From contig NZ_SZNH01000002.1 in assembly GCF_005869855.1 (NCBI RefSeq), forward strand, positions 325,336 to 371,248: DNA of 45,913 nucleotides. Reading direction: 5' to 3'. This document shows positions 19,145 to 27,107 of this stretch, piece after piece; position 1 is the stretch's first letter; the number at the start of each line of letters is the position of its first letter. The stretch comes from Nostoc sp. PA-18-2419. GTDB taxonomy: Bacteria > Cyanobacteriota > Cyanobacteriia > Cyanobacteriales > Nostocaceae. The position numbers and the translations under genes are program-made. The notes beneath the pieces are model-generated. The model saw only the letters and a program-made list of their open reading frames with translations, made no database searches and was not told where the DNA came from.

Positions 19145-20860
19145 TTAGCTTCTGAGGAGTTTCATTGACCAAATAATTGCTCTGGCTCCCAGGAGGCGTG
19201 AGTAGATTTGTCCTTGTTGGTTGTGGATGATGATGTCGGCGGTTGCGCTACTGGGGGTTTTGGATTTGACTTCGCAGGAGACGTAGAAGGGTTCGTTTTG
19301 TGGTGTGGCTGCAAATTGTTCGTATTTTGCGACTTGTCCGGGTAGACAACCTTCTTGATGGAAGTGCTGTGTCCAAACCCAGAGTGCGTGCATACTGAGA
19401 TCAGTTGTATATGGATTGACCCATTGGACTGGAAATTGTCCTTGTTGTTGATGTGAGATTTGTTCCCATAGGCATTGTGTTGTGATTTTTTCTGTGGTGA
19501 TGTTTAGAACTTTTTGGATTTCTTGAAAAGCTCTACCATGAAATAATGTATCTTCTCCATTTTGATAAAAAGATTTACCAGTGAGAGTAATGATATTATC
19601 TGGTTCTAGATTAACTGCATCGTAAATTGGGGCAGTAGGAATTTCTAGTAAGAGTTGGATTTGGGCACTAAAATGATAAAATGTTTTCCCAGCCGAATTT
19701 TTACTCGATATTTTCGTGTTGAATGTAATTTGTTGACCATTAGTTTTTGAAACTTCTTCGACATCTACAATATATTCACTTGCCAAACTATCGTTAAAAG
19801 TAATTCCTTTCAAAATTTTGAAATCTTGGGCAGCAAAAAATCTATATCCTGGATAAAGTTGTTCGCAATAGTCAATCATCCATGATAGAGCGCATGTAGC
19901 GGGTAATACTGGAGAACCAGCTATCACATGATCCAATAAAAATGGATTTTCTGCTAATGTCATGCGGCGATGTAAACGATAGCCGGTCAGTTGAGGATCT
20001 AACTCTCTAGCTAATGGTACTAGGGGGCTACCAATGACGACTTGTGTATTTTCTTGATAGGCGGGATGCAATTCGTTAACTAACATTTGTGTCCCAGCTT
20101 CTACGGGAATCACTTCAACTCCGCGTTCAGCAAAAGCTTTTTTGAGTTCTGGTGACACCATCCCACTGTCCCAAGCTCCCCAGTTAATTGCTACTACATG
20201 ACATGAGGGATATTGTTGTTTGAAAATATGGGCTGATTTATTGAGGATTTCATTGGCGATCGCATAATCAGATTGGCCAATGTTTCCATAGAATCCTGTT
20301 ACCGAAGAAAACAAAACTAAATGCTGAAGTTGATACGGATTGATACAATCCAGGAGGTTTTCTAATCCTTTAACTTTGGCAGTATAAACTTTTTCAAAAT
20401 CCTCTTCTGTTTTCTTTTCAATTAATTTATCGGCTAAATTACCAGCACCATGTATAATGCCTGTAACTGACCCAATATTAGCCAGCTTTTCTTGTAAAGC
20501 CTGTGTATCTGTAACATCAACGCTAATATATTCGGCTTTGGCTCCTGCTTTTTCTATTGCGGCAAGAGTCTTTTTAATTTCGCGGCTAGAGGTAATTTTG
20601 TTATATATTTTTTGCACATTCATGGGTGTGGGTTTCTCTCCTTGGGCAAGAAGAGTTTCCATGATGCGTTTTTTCAAAGCTGATTCTTCACAATCTTGAG
20701 CAAAATCTGGCTCGGTTTCTAATAGTTCAGAGCGACCGAGAAGAATAAATTTGCAAGGTTGTTGCTGGGCTAATTTGATAGTACACTCAGCCGTAATCCC
20801 TTTTGCACCGCCGCTAACGACAAAAACAGATGATGGACTAAGCTGGGCTGTTTGGGTCAT
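19145..20860 (-). CDS. hglD: HglD: catalytic ketoreductase half plus dehydratase
   Basis: A 571-residue protein. Residues 1-290 form the catalytic, NADPH-binding subdomain of a modular ketoreductase: SGGAKGI at 16-22, FILLGRSEL, then Ser186, Tyr199 and Asn203 in FSSVTGFYGNIGQSDYAIAN. Residues about 295-560 are a hot-dog dehydratase with His311 in DHVIAGSPVLP (the HxxxGxxxxP pattern). The structural ketoreductase subdomain that normally precedes SGGAKGI in PfaA-type proteins is missing here and is instead the C-terminus of HglE, the gene just upstream. HglD must therefore dock with HglE to make a full ketoreductase. The ATG at 20860 has GAGG five bases upstream. It is required for heterocyst glycolipids in PCC 7120. 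Confidence 0.88.
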   Translation of the reverse strand: MTQTAQLSPSSVFVVSGGAKGITAECTIKLAQQQPCKFILLGRSELLETEPDFAQDCEESALKKRIMETLLAQGEKPTPMNVQKIYNKITSSREIKKTLAAIEKAGAKAEYISVDVTDTQALQEKLANIGSVTGIIHGAGNLADKLIEKKTEEDFEKVYTAKVKGLENLLDCINPYQLQHLVLFSSVTGFYGNIGQSDYAIANEILNKSAHIFKQQYPSCHVVAINWGAWDSGMVSPELKKAFAERGVEVIPVEAGTQMLVNELHPAYQENTQVVIGSPLVPLARELDPQLTGYRLHRRMTLAENPFLLDHVIAGSPVLPATCALSWMIDYCEQLYPGYRFFAAQDFKILKGITFNDSLASEYIVDVEEVSKTNGQQITFNTKISSKNSAGKTFYHFSAQIQLLLEIPTAPIYDAVNLEPDNIITLTGKSFYQNGEDTLFHGRAFQEIQKVLNITTEKITTQCLWEQISHQQQGQFPVQWVNPYTTDLSMHALWVWTQHFHQEGCLPGQVAKYEQFAATPQNEPFYVSCEVKSKTPSSATADIIIHNQQGQIYSRLLGARAIIWSMKLLRS

Positions 20861-20873
20861 AAATCCTCTGATA

Positions 20874-20969
20874 TTAATTCGTAATTCGTAATGACGCTCT
20901 CTACGAGATGCTCTTGCTAGCTTGCTTCTCTGTAAGAGTACGAAGACTCGCTAACGTAATTCGTAATTG
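20874..20969. repeat. Dispersed repeat in the hglE-hglD spacer
   Basis: The segment opens with TTAATTCGTAATTCGTAAT and closes with CGTAATTCGTAATT, with CTTGCTAGCTTGCTTCT and other short palindromic pieces inside. The same opening word and AAGCAAGCTA-like core occur at about 10168-10220, so it is a small non-autonomous repeat family. It fills most of the 199-base spacer between the two genes that share the split ketoreductase. Confidence 0.6.
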
Positions 20970-21059
20970 AGAGATGCTGTAGAAACCTGGTTAAAAGTTG
21001 TTTTTTAGCTTTTCTGCGGTTGTTAAAAAAACGAACCGCAGAGAAAAGGGATGGAGGGA

Positions 21060-24000
21060 TTAGACTACTTTTGGGTTGGCAATTAAAGTGACTCGTCCTT
21101 GGGAGCCGTAGGCAACTTCACCAATGTAAAGATTGGGGTCGTGAAGTTCGGCGATAATGTGGTTTACTGACTGTTGGGCGTCAATTCTCGGACTGAGGTC
21201 GATCGCCCGTGTAAATACTTTTGGCCATTCCCATCTCAGGGTTTTGGTTAATCCAAATAAACCAGCGCCGATCGCTCCGAAGTTGACTTTACGATCAAAA
21301 CCGAAGGCGCCATCAAGATGAGCTACTGTACAGAAATAACTACGTCCATGACGTGCGGTTTCGTTGAGGGAGGGTTTGAGGTGTTTGGCTATCAAAAATA
21401 CGTGCTTGACGATCGCCTTTTCCTGTTCGATGTAGGGAATTTTTCCAGTATTATTTGCGACAAAAATCGGATGTAGGTGGATGAAAGCCCCAATCGTACC
21501 GCAGTGAGTGGCGATCGCTTGTAGTTGTTGTTGGAGATGTTCTTCACTCAAGTTTGCCAAGGTGACGCGGGTTACTCCTGCGGGTAAGGGTGATTGTTGG
21601 GAAATCACCGATTGGGGAAAACTGATAACTACTACTTTGGAGCCTTGGGCGATTAGGGATTCAGTTAATTTGGCAGTAGTGAGGGAACCATCATCGGTGA
21701 TTAAGGTGATGTGTCCCTCTGGTAACGTGAAATCCAAATAATCTGGTTTTGGTAAGGTTCTGAGTTTGGCGGGATAGCGCTGGATACTATACTCTAGTTC
21801 GGGTGGCTGTTGGACAAACTCAAACTCATACTTTTTTTTTTCACCTCCAGCTAGCTGCTGTAGGTAATCTACTATTTGACCGATAGTGCGGAGTTCTCCC
21901 AGTTCTTCGATATTCGGTTTGGGTAAGTTGGGGTACATTTCCTGCATCGCCCCTAAGATTTCTACCCGTTTGATGGAGTCAATCCCTAAGTCGGCTTCCA
22001 TGTCCATTTCTAGTTCCAGCATCTCTACCGGGTAGCCGGTTTTATCGCTGGTGATGGCTAGTAGGGTTTGACCTAAGTCGGGAAATTCATTAGTTATTGC
22101 GGGTTCTAGTTGTGGGGTGAATGCAACAACTATGCTGACTTCCGGTGTAACTTCTGCTGGAGTCTCTGCTGCTTGTTGGACTTCCTGTACTGGAGTCTCT
22201 ACTGGTTGTACTTCGTGAATTGCAATTTCTACACAAACACTTTTAGAAGCAAAGGATTGCAGATATTCTACAACTTGACCGATGGTGCGTTTTTCTGCCA
22301 GTTCTTCTAAGTTGGGCTTGGGTAAGTTGGGGTACATTTCTTGTAGCGCCCCCAGGATTTCTACCCGTTTGATGGAATCAATCCCTAAGTCCGCTTCCAT
22401 GTCCATATCCATTTCCAGCATTTCGACTGGGTAACCAGTCTTGTCGCTGGTGATGACTAGGAGGTTTTTATCTAAGTCAACAATATCAATGGTTGCATTG
22501 GCGACTGGGGATAAGGGGTAATGGGGACTGAGGACTAAATCAACTACAGGTTCTACTACCTCGGGGGTGGAAACTACAAGGGCTTCGACTACAGGCTGTA
22601 CTATCTGGGGAAGTAGTGGAGTTTCGACTACAGACTCTACAATTTGGGGAAGTACTGGAGTTTCGACTACAGACTCTACAATTTGGGGAAGTACTGGAGT
22701 TTCGACTACAGGCTCTACTACTTTGGGAGTGGAGAGGGGTGTTTGGATAAGTGTTGAGCCGTTTTTCGCTACTGGCTCAGTTACAGGTGAGGGTAAAGCT
22801 TCTACTATTTTGGTAGTAGGAGGTACTGGCGCCTCTTCGGTGACAGTTGTTTCTGTGGTGAAGGGAATAAAATCATGTCCTACCACGTTGCTCAACTTCT
22901 GTGTCAGTAGAGCCGCTCCGTCATCTGAGATGATTTGAGAATACTCTTGCTGTATGAGTTGAAAAAAGTTTTTAGTATATTCCAGTTGCTCTTGGAGATA
23001 TTGCTCATGGATGCGTAGGGTTTCACCTTGTTGGGAGTGAAACTGCATCATGCTGCGCTCTAAGCTTTCCATGACAACTTGCTTGAGCTTGGTGGTTTCG
23101 GCTGTGGATTTACTTTCACTCAACAGAGAATTTTGTTGCTGCATCAGTTGGAAAAACGCTTTGGCGTATTCCATTTGATGGTTGAGATAAGTTCCGTGAA
23201 CTTGTAAATTCTCAGATTGATTTTGCTGAAACTGTGTCAGGAGATATTCTAAACTTTTTAAAAGTTCTTGGTAATTTGTCAGTTTTTCAGGTGTTGATTG
23301 CATCTTAGATTCCTGGGCTGGTTGACTTAAAAGGGTCACAGGATTCATTTGTTGCTCTGGTTGGGTAGCGATCTCAGAAGTCACACCGTTCATTGATGGG
23401 GTGGTAATGGGTGTTTTTTTATGTCCGTTAGTCTCTGTAACTGGCAGAGTTAGAGCCACATCTAGGCTGGTAAATAAAGGAGCCGCTGTTTGAGAATATT
23501 CGGGGATGGGCTGATTTGGTTTGACTGAATTCTCAGATAAAACAGTAGGTAATGTAACCTTGTGCCCATTTTCCAAAGCTTGAGCGAAGGCGTTTTTCGT
23601 TTTTTCGGATCTGTAGTTGATGCCGTTTAAACGTACATTTAAAGCCTTCTTCTGCTCAGTTGCAGGTACGGTTTGGGGAAGATGGTAGGGGTCGAGGTCA
23701 CTCAAAGCCATACCGATTACCCGTAACTGCACAACTGCTTCCCGCAAGGAGCGATCGCTATTCTTTTGGGTGCTAGGGTTCAAAGATACGGTAAGATGCG
23801 GGCGATCGCCAAGAATTTCTTTAACTAAGTTGGTCAAAATTCTCCGAGGGCCAAATTCTACAAAGCAAGTACCGCCAGCTGCATAGATGTTTTCAATTTC
23901 CTGTTTGAACAGCACGGAATTGGAAAGGTGCGTTTCCAGGACTTTTTGAATCGCTTGGGGTTCTTTGGGATACTGTTTACTGGTGACGTTGCTATAAACC

Positions 24001-26567
24001 GGGAGTTTCGGATTTTGGAATTTGACGGACTTGGTAGCGATGGCAAAGGATTTTTGAGCAAAGGCAATCAAGGGTGTGTGGAATGCTGCCGATACAGGCA
24101 ACAATACAGCCGTATATCCTTTGTCTTGTAATGCTTGACGGACTTTGGCGATTTCTGCGGTGGGGCCAGCCAAGACAACTTGAGTCGGAGAATTTTGATT
24201 GGCGATGGTAACTTGCGGAAAATGTCTCACCACTGCTTCAACTTTGCTAATGTCTTCTTTGACAGCCAGCATACTACCTGCATCGTGGTCTGGATCTTCC
24301 GGTGCCGCCATTGCTTGACCCCTAGCTTTCACCAGAAACAAGTAATCTTCGGTACTCAAAACTCCCGCAGCCCACAAGGCTGTCAGTTCGCCAAAGCTGT
24401 GTCCAGCCACAAAATCTGACCGAAATCCAGCTTGTTGCAGTATAGTGTACATCCCTGCACTCAACACCCCGATGGCTGGTTGAGCGTATTCTGTGCGTTG
24501 TAGGGCAGCAATTTGGACATTTTTTTCTGCTTCCTCAAACACAGGATGCGGAAAAACAATTTCCGATAGCGGCTGCAAATTATCTTTGAGTAACAAGCTA
24601 TCCATATAGCCATGCAAACGCTGCATGAGTGGGAAATTCATCGCTAATTCCCGTCCCATTTCCAAGTATTGGGAACCTTGACCGGAAAATAAGGCGACAA
24701 CTTTACCAGCCAATTCCATACCAGAAGCGCGGTAATAAATCCCTTGGGGATGTTCCCAACCTGCTGCTGACCCTTTGTTTTTCAGCCAGTCAATGCTAAT
24801 TTGCAGGAATTTGCAAGCTTCTTCGAGATTCTGGGCCACAAATCCAAATCTGGCAGCAGAGAGGGGAATCTCTAAAGTTTTGCACTCATTGACTAATTCT
24901 GCATAATGTCTGATCGCTTGGGGCGATTGCAATTTTGCTAAAATCTCTTCGGATTTTGCCAGCAATTCCGACGGCGTAGCAGCAAACACTAGCACTTCAT
25001 GAGCGCCACTGTGTAAGCGATAGGCATGATTTTGGTCGGCTTGATGTTCTTCTAAGACGACGTGATAGTTGGTGCCACCGAAGCCAAAGGAACTCACACC
25101 TGCGCGTCTAGGTGCTTCGCCTTCAGCACGAATCCAAGGTCTGGTTTCGGTATTCAAATAAAAAGCAGAATTTTTAATGTTGAGTTTGGGGTTCGGCTGG
25201 GTAATGTTAATTGTCGGCGGTAATACTTTGTGATGTAGCGCCAAAGCTGTTTTAATCAAACTCGCTGCACCCGCAGCTGCTTTAGTGTGTCCGATTTGAG
25301 ATTTCACACTACCCAAAGCGATATGCTGCTTTTTCAAGTCATGCAGAGCAAAGAAGTCCTGTAAAGAACCGAATTCTGTCGGATCTCCAGCCATTGTGCC
25401 GGTGCCATGTGCTTCCATCAAACCAACGGTAGCGGGAGAAAAGCCTGCATCTTCATAAGCACGTTCTAAGGCTTTGACTTGGCCTTCCTTGCGGGGAGCA
25501 TATATGCTCTTGTAACGTCCATCGCTGGAGGTACCAATACCTTTAATCACGGCATAGATTTTATCGTTGTCCCGTTGGGCATCTTCTAGGCGTTTGAGGA
25601 CAATCATGCAGATACCTTCACCCAGCATCATCCCATCAGATTGAGCATCGAAAGGTTTGACTTTTTCACTGGGAGAAACGGCTGGTGTTTTGCTGAAGGA
25701 GATGTAAGCCATGATGGTGTTATCGGTGTCAACACCACCAGTCAGCATCATGTCAGAACGATGCTCGACTAGTTCGCTGATTGCCATTTTTAAAGCACCA
25801 AAGGAACTCGCACAAGCAGCATCAACTACACAGTTCATCCCACCAAAGTTGAGACGATTGGCAATTCTACCCGCGACTACGTTAGCTAACATGCCGGGGA
25901 AGGCGTTTTCGTCCCATTTGACGTATGCACTTTTGATTTTCTCAACGATTTTTTGTGTATCTTCGTCAGATAAACCGCTACTTTTGAGGGCTTTTTCCCA
26001 AATCGGATATTCTAATCTGGCAGAAAGTGGCATTCCTAACTGCTTGGCCATAGCTACGCCTAAAATTACCCCAACCATCTCGCGGTTAAATTCGCGTTGT
26101 TCGCCATAGCCAGCATCTTCCATCGCCTCTTTTGCAACCACTAAACTTAATAGTTGCGATACATCTGTAACTTCTAAAATACTGGGGGGAATGCCGAATT
26201 CCATTGGGTTAAAATCTACCTCTGGAATAAATCCACCTCTTTTACAGTAAGTTTTATCTTCAGGAGTTCTGGGATTTGGATCGTAATAATCTTCGACGCT
26301 CCAGTGGGTGGCAGGAACATCAGTAATACAGTCAATTTTATTTACTATATTTTGCCAATATTCACGTAAATTCCTGGCTTGGGGTAATAGAGAAGCCATG
26401 CCAACAATGGCTATAGGATTGTGTTGTAATTGTCTGTTAATCTTGTGGATAGAAATTGATTTGTCTGAGTTCATTTTTTTTTCCTCTATAGACCTAATTA
26501 CAGCCTGTTCGCAATTGTTAATCAGGCTCTCTAACTCTGCTAAGGCAGTATCAATTTGAGCAGACAT
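21060..26567 (-). CDS. hglE: HglE-like PfaA-type synthase: KS-AT-ACP-ACP-structural KR
   Basis: An 1835-residue polyketide synthase that starts and extends the heterocyst glycolipid chain. Domains: KS about 50-510 (Cys252 in DAACASS, His387 in EAHGTGT, His427 in QIGH); AT about 620-930 (Ser724 in GHSFGE, His830 in AAFHTPL); a helical linker with a duplicated segment (about 1112-1145 and 1175-1207); a Pro/Val-rich repeat linker (about 1280-1345); two nearly identical ACPs (Ser1398 and Ser1531 in LGIDSIKR); and, from about 1610 to the end, a structural (non-catalytic) ketoreductase subdomain ending at GRVTLI. The partner half is HglD. In PCC 7120 I recall this span being divided among alr5351-alr5353. 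A second start at 26474 (Met32) has the better Shine-Dalgarno, GAGG. Confidence 0.88.
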   Translation of the reverse strand: MSAQIDTALAELESLINNCEQAVIRSIEEKKMNSDKSISIHKINRQLQHNPIAIVGMASLLPQARNLREYWQNIVNKIDCITDVPATHWSVEDYYDPNPRTPEDKTYCKRGGFIPEVDFNPMEFGIPPSILEVTDVSQLLSLVVAKEAMEDAGYGEQREFNREMVGVILGVAMAKQLGMPLSARLEYPIWEKALKSSGLSDEDTQKIVEKIKSAYVKWDENAFPGMLANVVAGRIANRLNFGGMNCVVDAACASSFGALKMAISELVEHRSDMMLTGGVDTDNTIMAYISFSKTPAVSPSEKVKPFDAQSDGMMLGEGICMIVLKRLEDAQRDNDKIYAVIKGIGTSSDGRYKSIYAPRKEGQVKALERAYEDAGFSPATVGLMEAHGTGTMAGDPTEFGSLQDFFALHDLKKQHIALGSVKSQIGHTKAAAGAASLIKTALALHHKVLPPTINITQPNPKLNIKNSAFYLNTETRPWIRAEGEAPRRAGVSSFGFGGTNYHVVLEEHQADQNHAYRLHSGAHEVLVFAATPSELLAKSEEILAKLQSPQAIRHYAELVNECKTLEIPLSAARFGFVAQNLEEACKFLQISIDWLKNKGSAAGWEHPQGIYYRASGMELAGKVVALFSGQGSQYLEMGRELAMNFPLMQRLHGYMDSLLLKDNLQPLSEIVFPHPVFEEAEKNVQIAALQRTEYAQPAIGVLSAGMYTILQQAGFRSDFVAGHSFGELTALWAAGVLSTEDYLFLVKARGQAMAAPEDPDHDAGSMLAVKEDISKVEAVVRHFPQVTIANQNSPTQVVLAGPTAEIAKVRQALQDKGYTAVLLPVSAAFHTPLIAFAQKSFAIATKSVKFQNPKLPVYSNVTSKQYPKEPQAIQKVLETHLSNSVLFKQEIENIYAAGGTCFVEFGPRRILTNLVKEILGDRPHLTVSLNPSTQKNSDRSLREAVVQLRVIGMALSDLDPYHLPQTVPATEQKKALNVRLNGINYRSEKTKNAFAQALENGHKVTLPTVLSENSVKPNQPIPEYSQTAAPLFTSLDVALTLPVTETNGHKKTPITTPSMNGVTSEIATQPEQQMNPVTLLSQPAQESKMQSTPEKLTNYQELLKSLEYLLTQFQQNQSENLQVHGTYLNHQMEYAKAFFQLMQQQNSLLSESKSTAETTKLKQVVMESLERSMMQFHSQQGETLRIHEQYLQEQLEYTKNFFQLIQQEYSQIISDDGAALLTQKLSNVVGHDFIPFTTETTVTEEAPVPPTTKIVEALPSPVTEPVAKNGSTLIQTPLSTPKVVEPVVETPVLPQIVESVVETPVLPQIVESVVETPLLPQIVQPVVEALVVSTPEVVEPVVDLVLSPHYPLSPVANATIDIVDLDKNLLVITSDKTGYPVEMLEMDMDMEADLGIDSIKRVEILGALQEMYPNLPKPNLEELAEKRTIGQVVEYLQSFASKSVCVEIAIHEVQPVETPVQEVQQAAETPAEVTPEVSIVVAFTPQLEPAITNEFPDLGQTLLAITSDKTGYPVEMLELEMDMEADLGIDSIKRVEILGAMQEMYPNLPKPNIEELGELRTIGQIVDYLQQLAGGEKKKYEFEFVQQPPELEYSIQRYPAKLRTLPKPDYLDFTLPEGHITLITDDGSLTTAKLTESLIAQGSKVVVISFPQSVISQQSPLPAGVTRVTLANLSEEHLQQQLQAIATHCGTIGAFIHLHPIFVANNTGKIPYIEQEKAIVKHVFLIAKHLKPSLNETARHGRSYFCTVAHLDGAFGFDRKVNFGAIGAGLFGLTKTLRWEWPKVFTRAIDLSPRIDAQQSVNHIIAELHDPNLYIGEVAYGSQGRVTLIANPKVV
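22582..22737. repeat. 39-bp in-frame tandem repeat in hglE
   Basis: About four copies of a 39-base unit encode a 13-residue repeat (VVETPVLPQIVES and variants) just before the first ACP. The copies at 22621-22659 and 22660-22698 are identical, so the array is recent or homogenised. It forms a flexible Pro/Val/Glu linker whose length probably varies between strains. Confidence 0.85.
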
Positions 26568-26853
26568 AGGGCATAGTGAGTACTGTGGATTGTGTAGATA
26601 CAGTAATTTCTGTTGCCTACTAATTAATCAAAATGTCTTGTTTTGTTAGCAGTTAGCTATCTTATCTGCGCTAAATGCTTTTCTCCAAATCAACACCACA
26701 CGATATATACTGCCCTAATAAAGCCTTAGGTTTATAGGCAATTTTGGCACACAGCGATCGTGTAAAAATGTTATGCAGCGCTTGAGTTTTGAGATTGTAG
26801 CAATCGCTCAACTAATTTTGGATTTTAGATTTACAATTTGAGATTTATTTCTT

Positions 26854-27107
26854 TCATGAGAAGTCAGTCAAAATTCCAAATCCAAAATTGCCTTTGTAGA
26901 AATTGGTAAAATACTCTTGGAGTGTAATAGCTGCTTGAACAGGAAATTCAAACCATTGGTAATGGTTAATATTTTGAACAATAGAAACTGAAGAGTAGCT
27001 AAGAGAACAGAAACGCTTTTTTTGTCAACAAGAGTTTGATTATCTAGCCTTACAGCAGCAATGTAGCTAATATTAATGACAACGTTCTGTGTGTTGATAA
27101 ATGTCAT
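26854..27107 (-). pseudogene. Small gene upstream of hglE, apparently broken by a frameshift
   Basis: From ATG 27107 one frame encodes MTFINTQNVVINISYIAAV and continues through SVSVLLAT, then decays into a Leu/Ile-rich tail. In the -1 frame the later part reads QWFEFPVQAAITLQEYF, then TNFYKG, to a TGA at 26854. Joined, the two give a roughly 85-residue protein with a beta-rich N-half and an amphipathic C-terminal helix, a layout common in small cyanobacterial proteins. A single base change between about 26960 and 27010 would restore it. It sits where PCC 7120 has small genes asr5349/asr5350. Either a pseudogene, a sequencing error or programmed frameshifting; a run of seven A lies just upstream (complement of 27016-27022). 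Confidence 0.5.

Noticed and set aside
22567..22938. 123-codon plus-strand ORF rich in Thr, Ser and Gly
   Set aside because: It is the antisense of the tandem-repeat linker of hglE; its repeats are explained by that gene.
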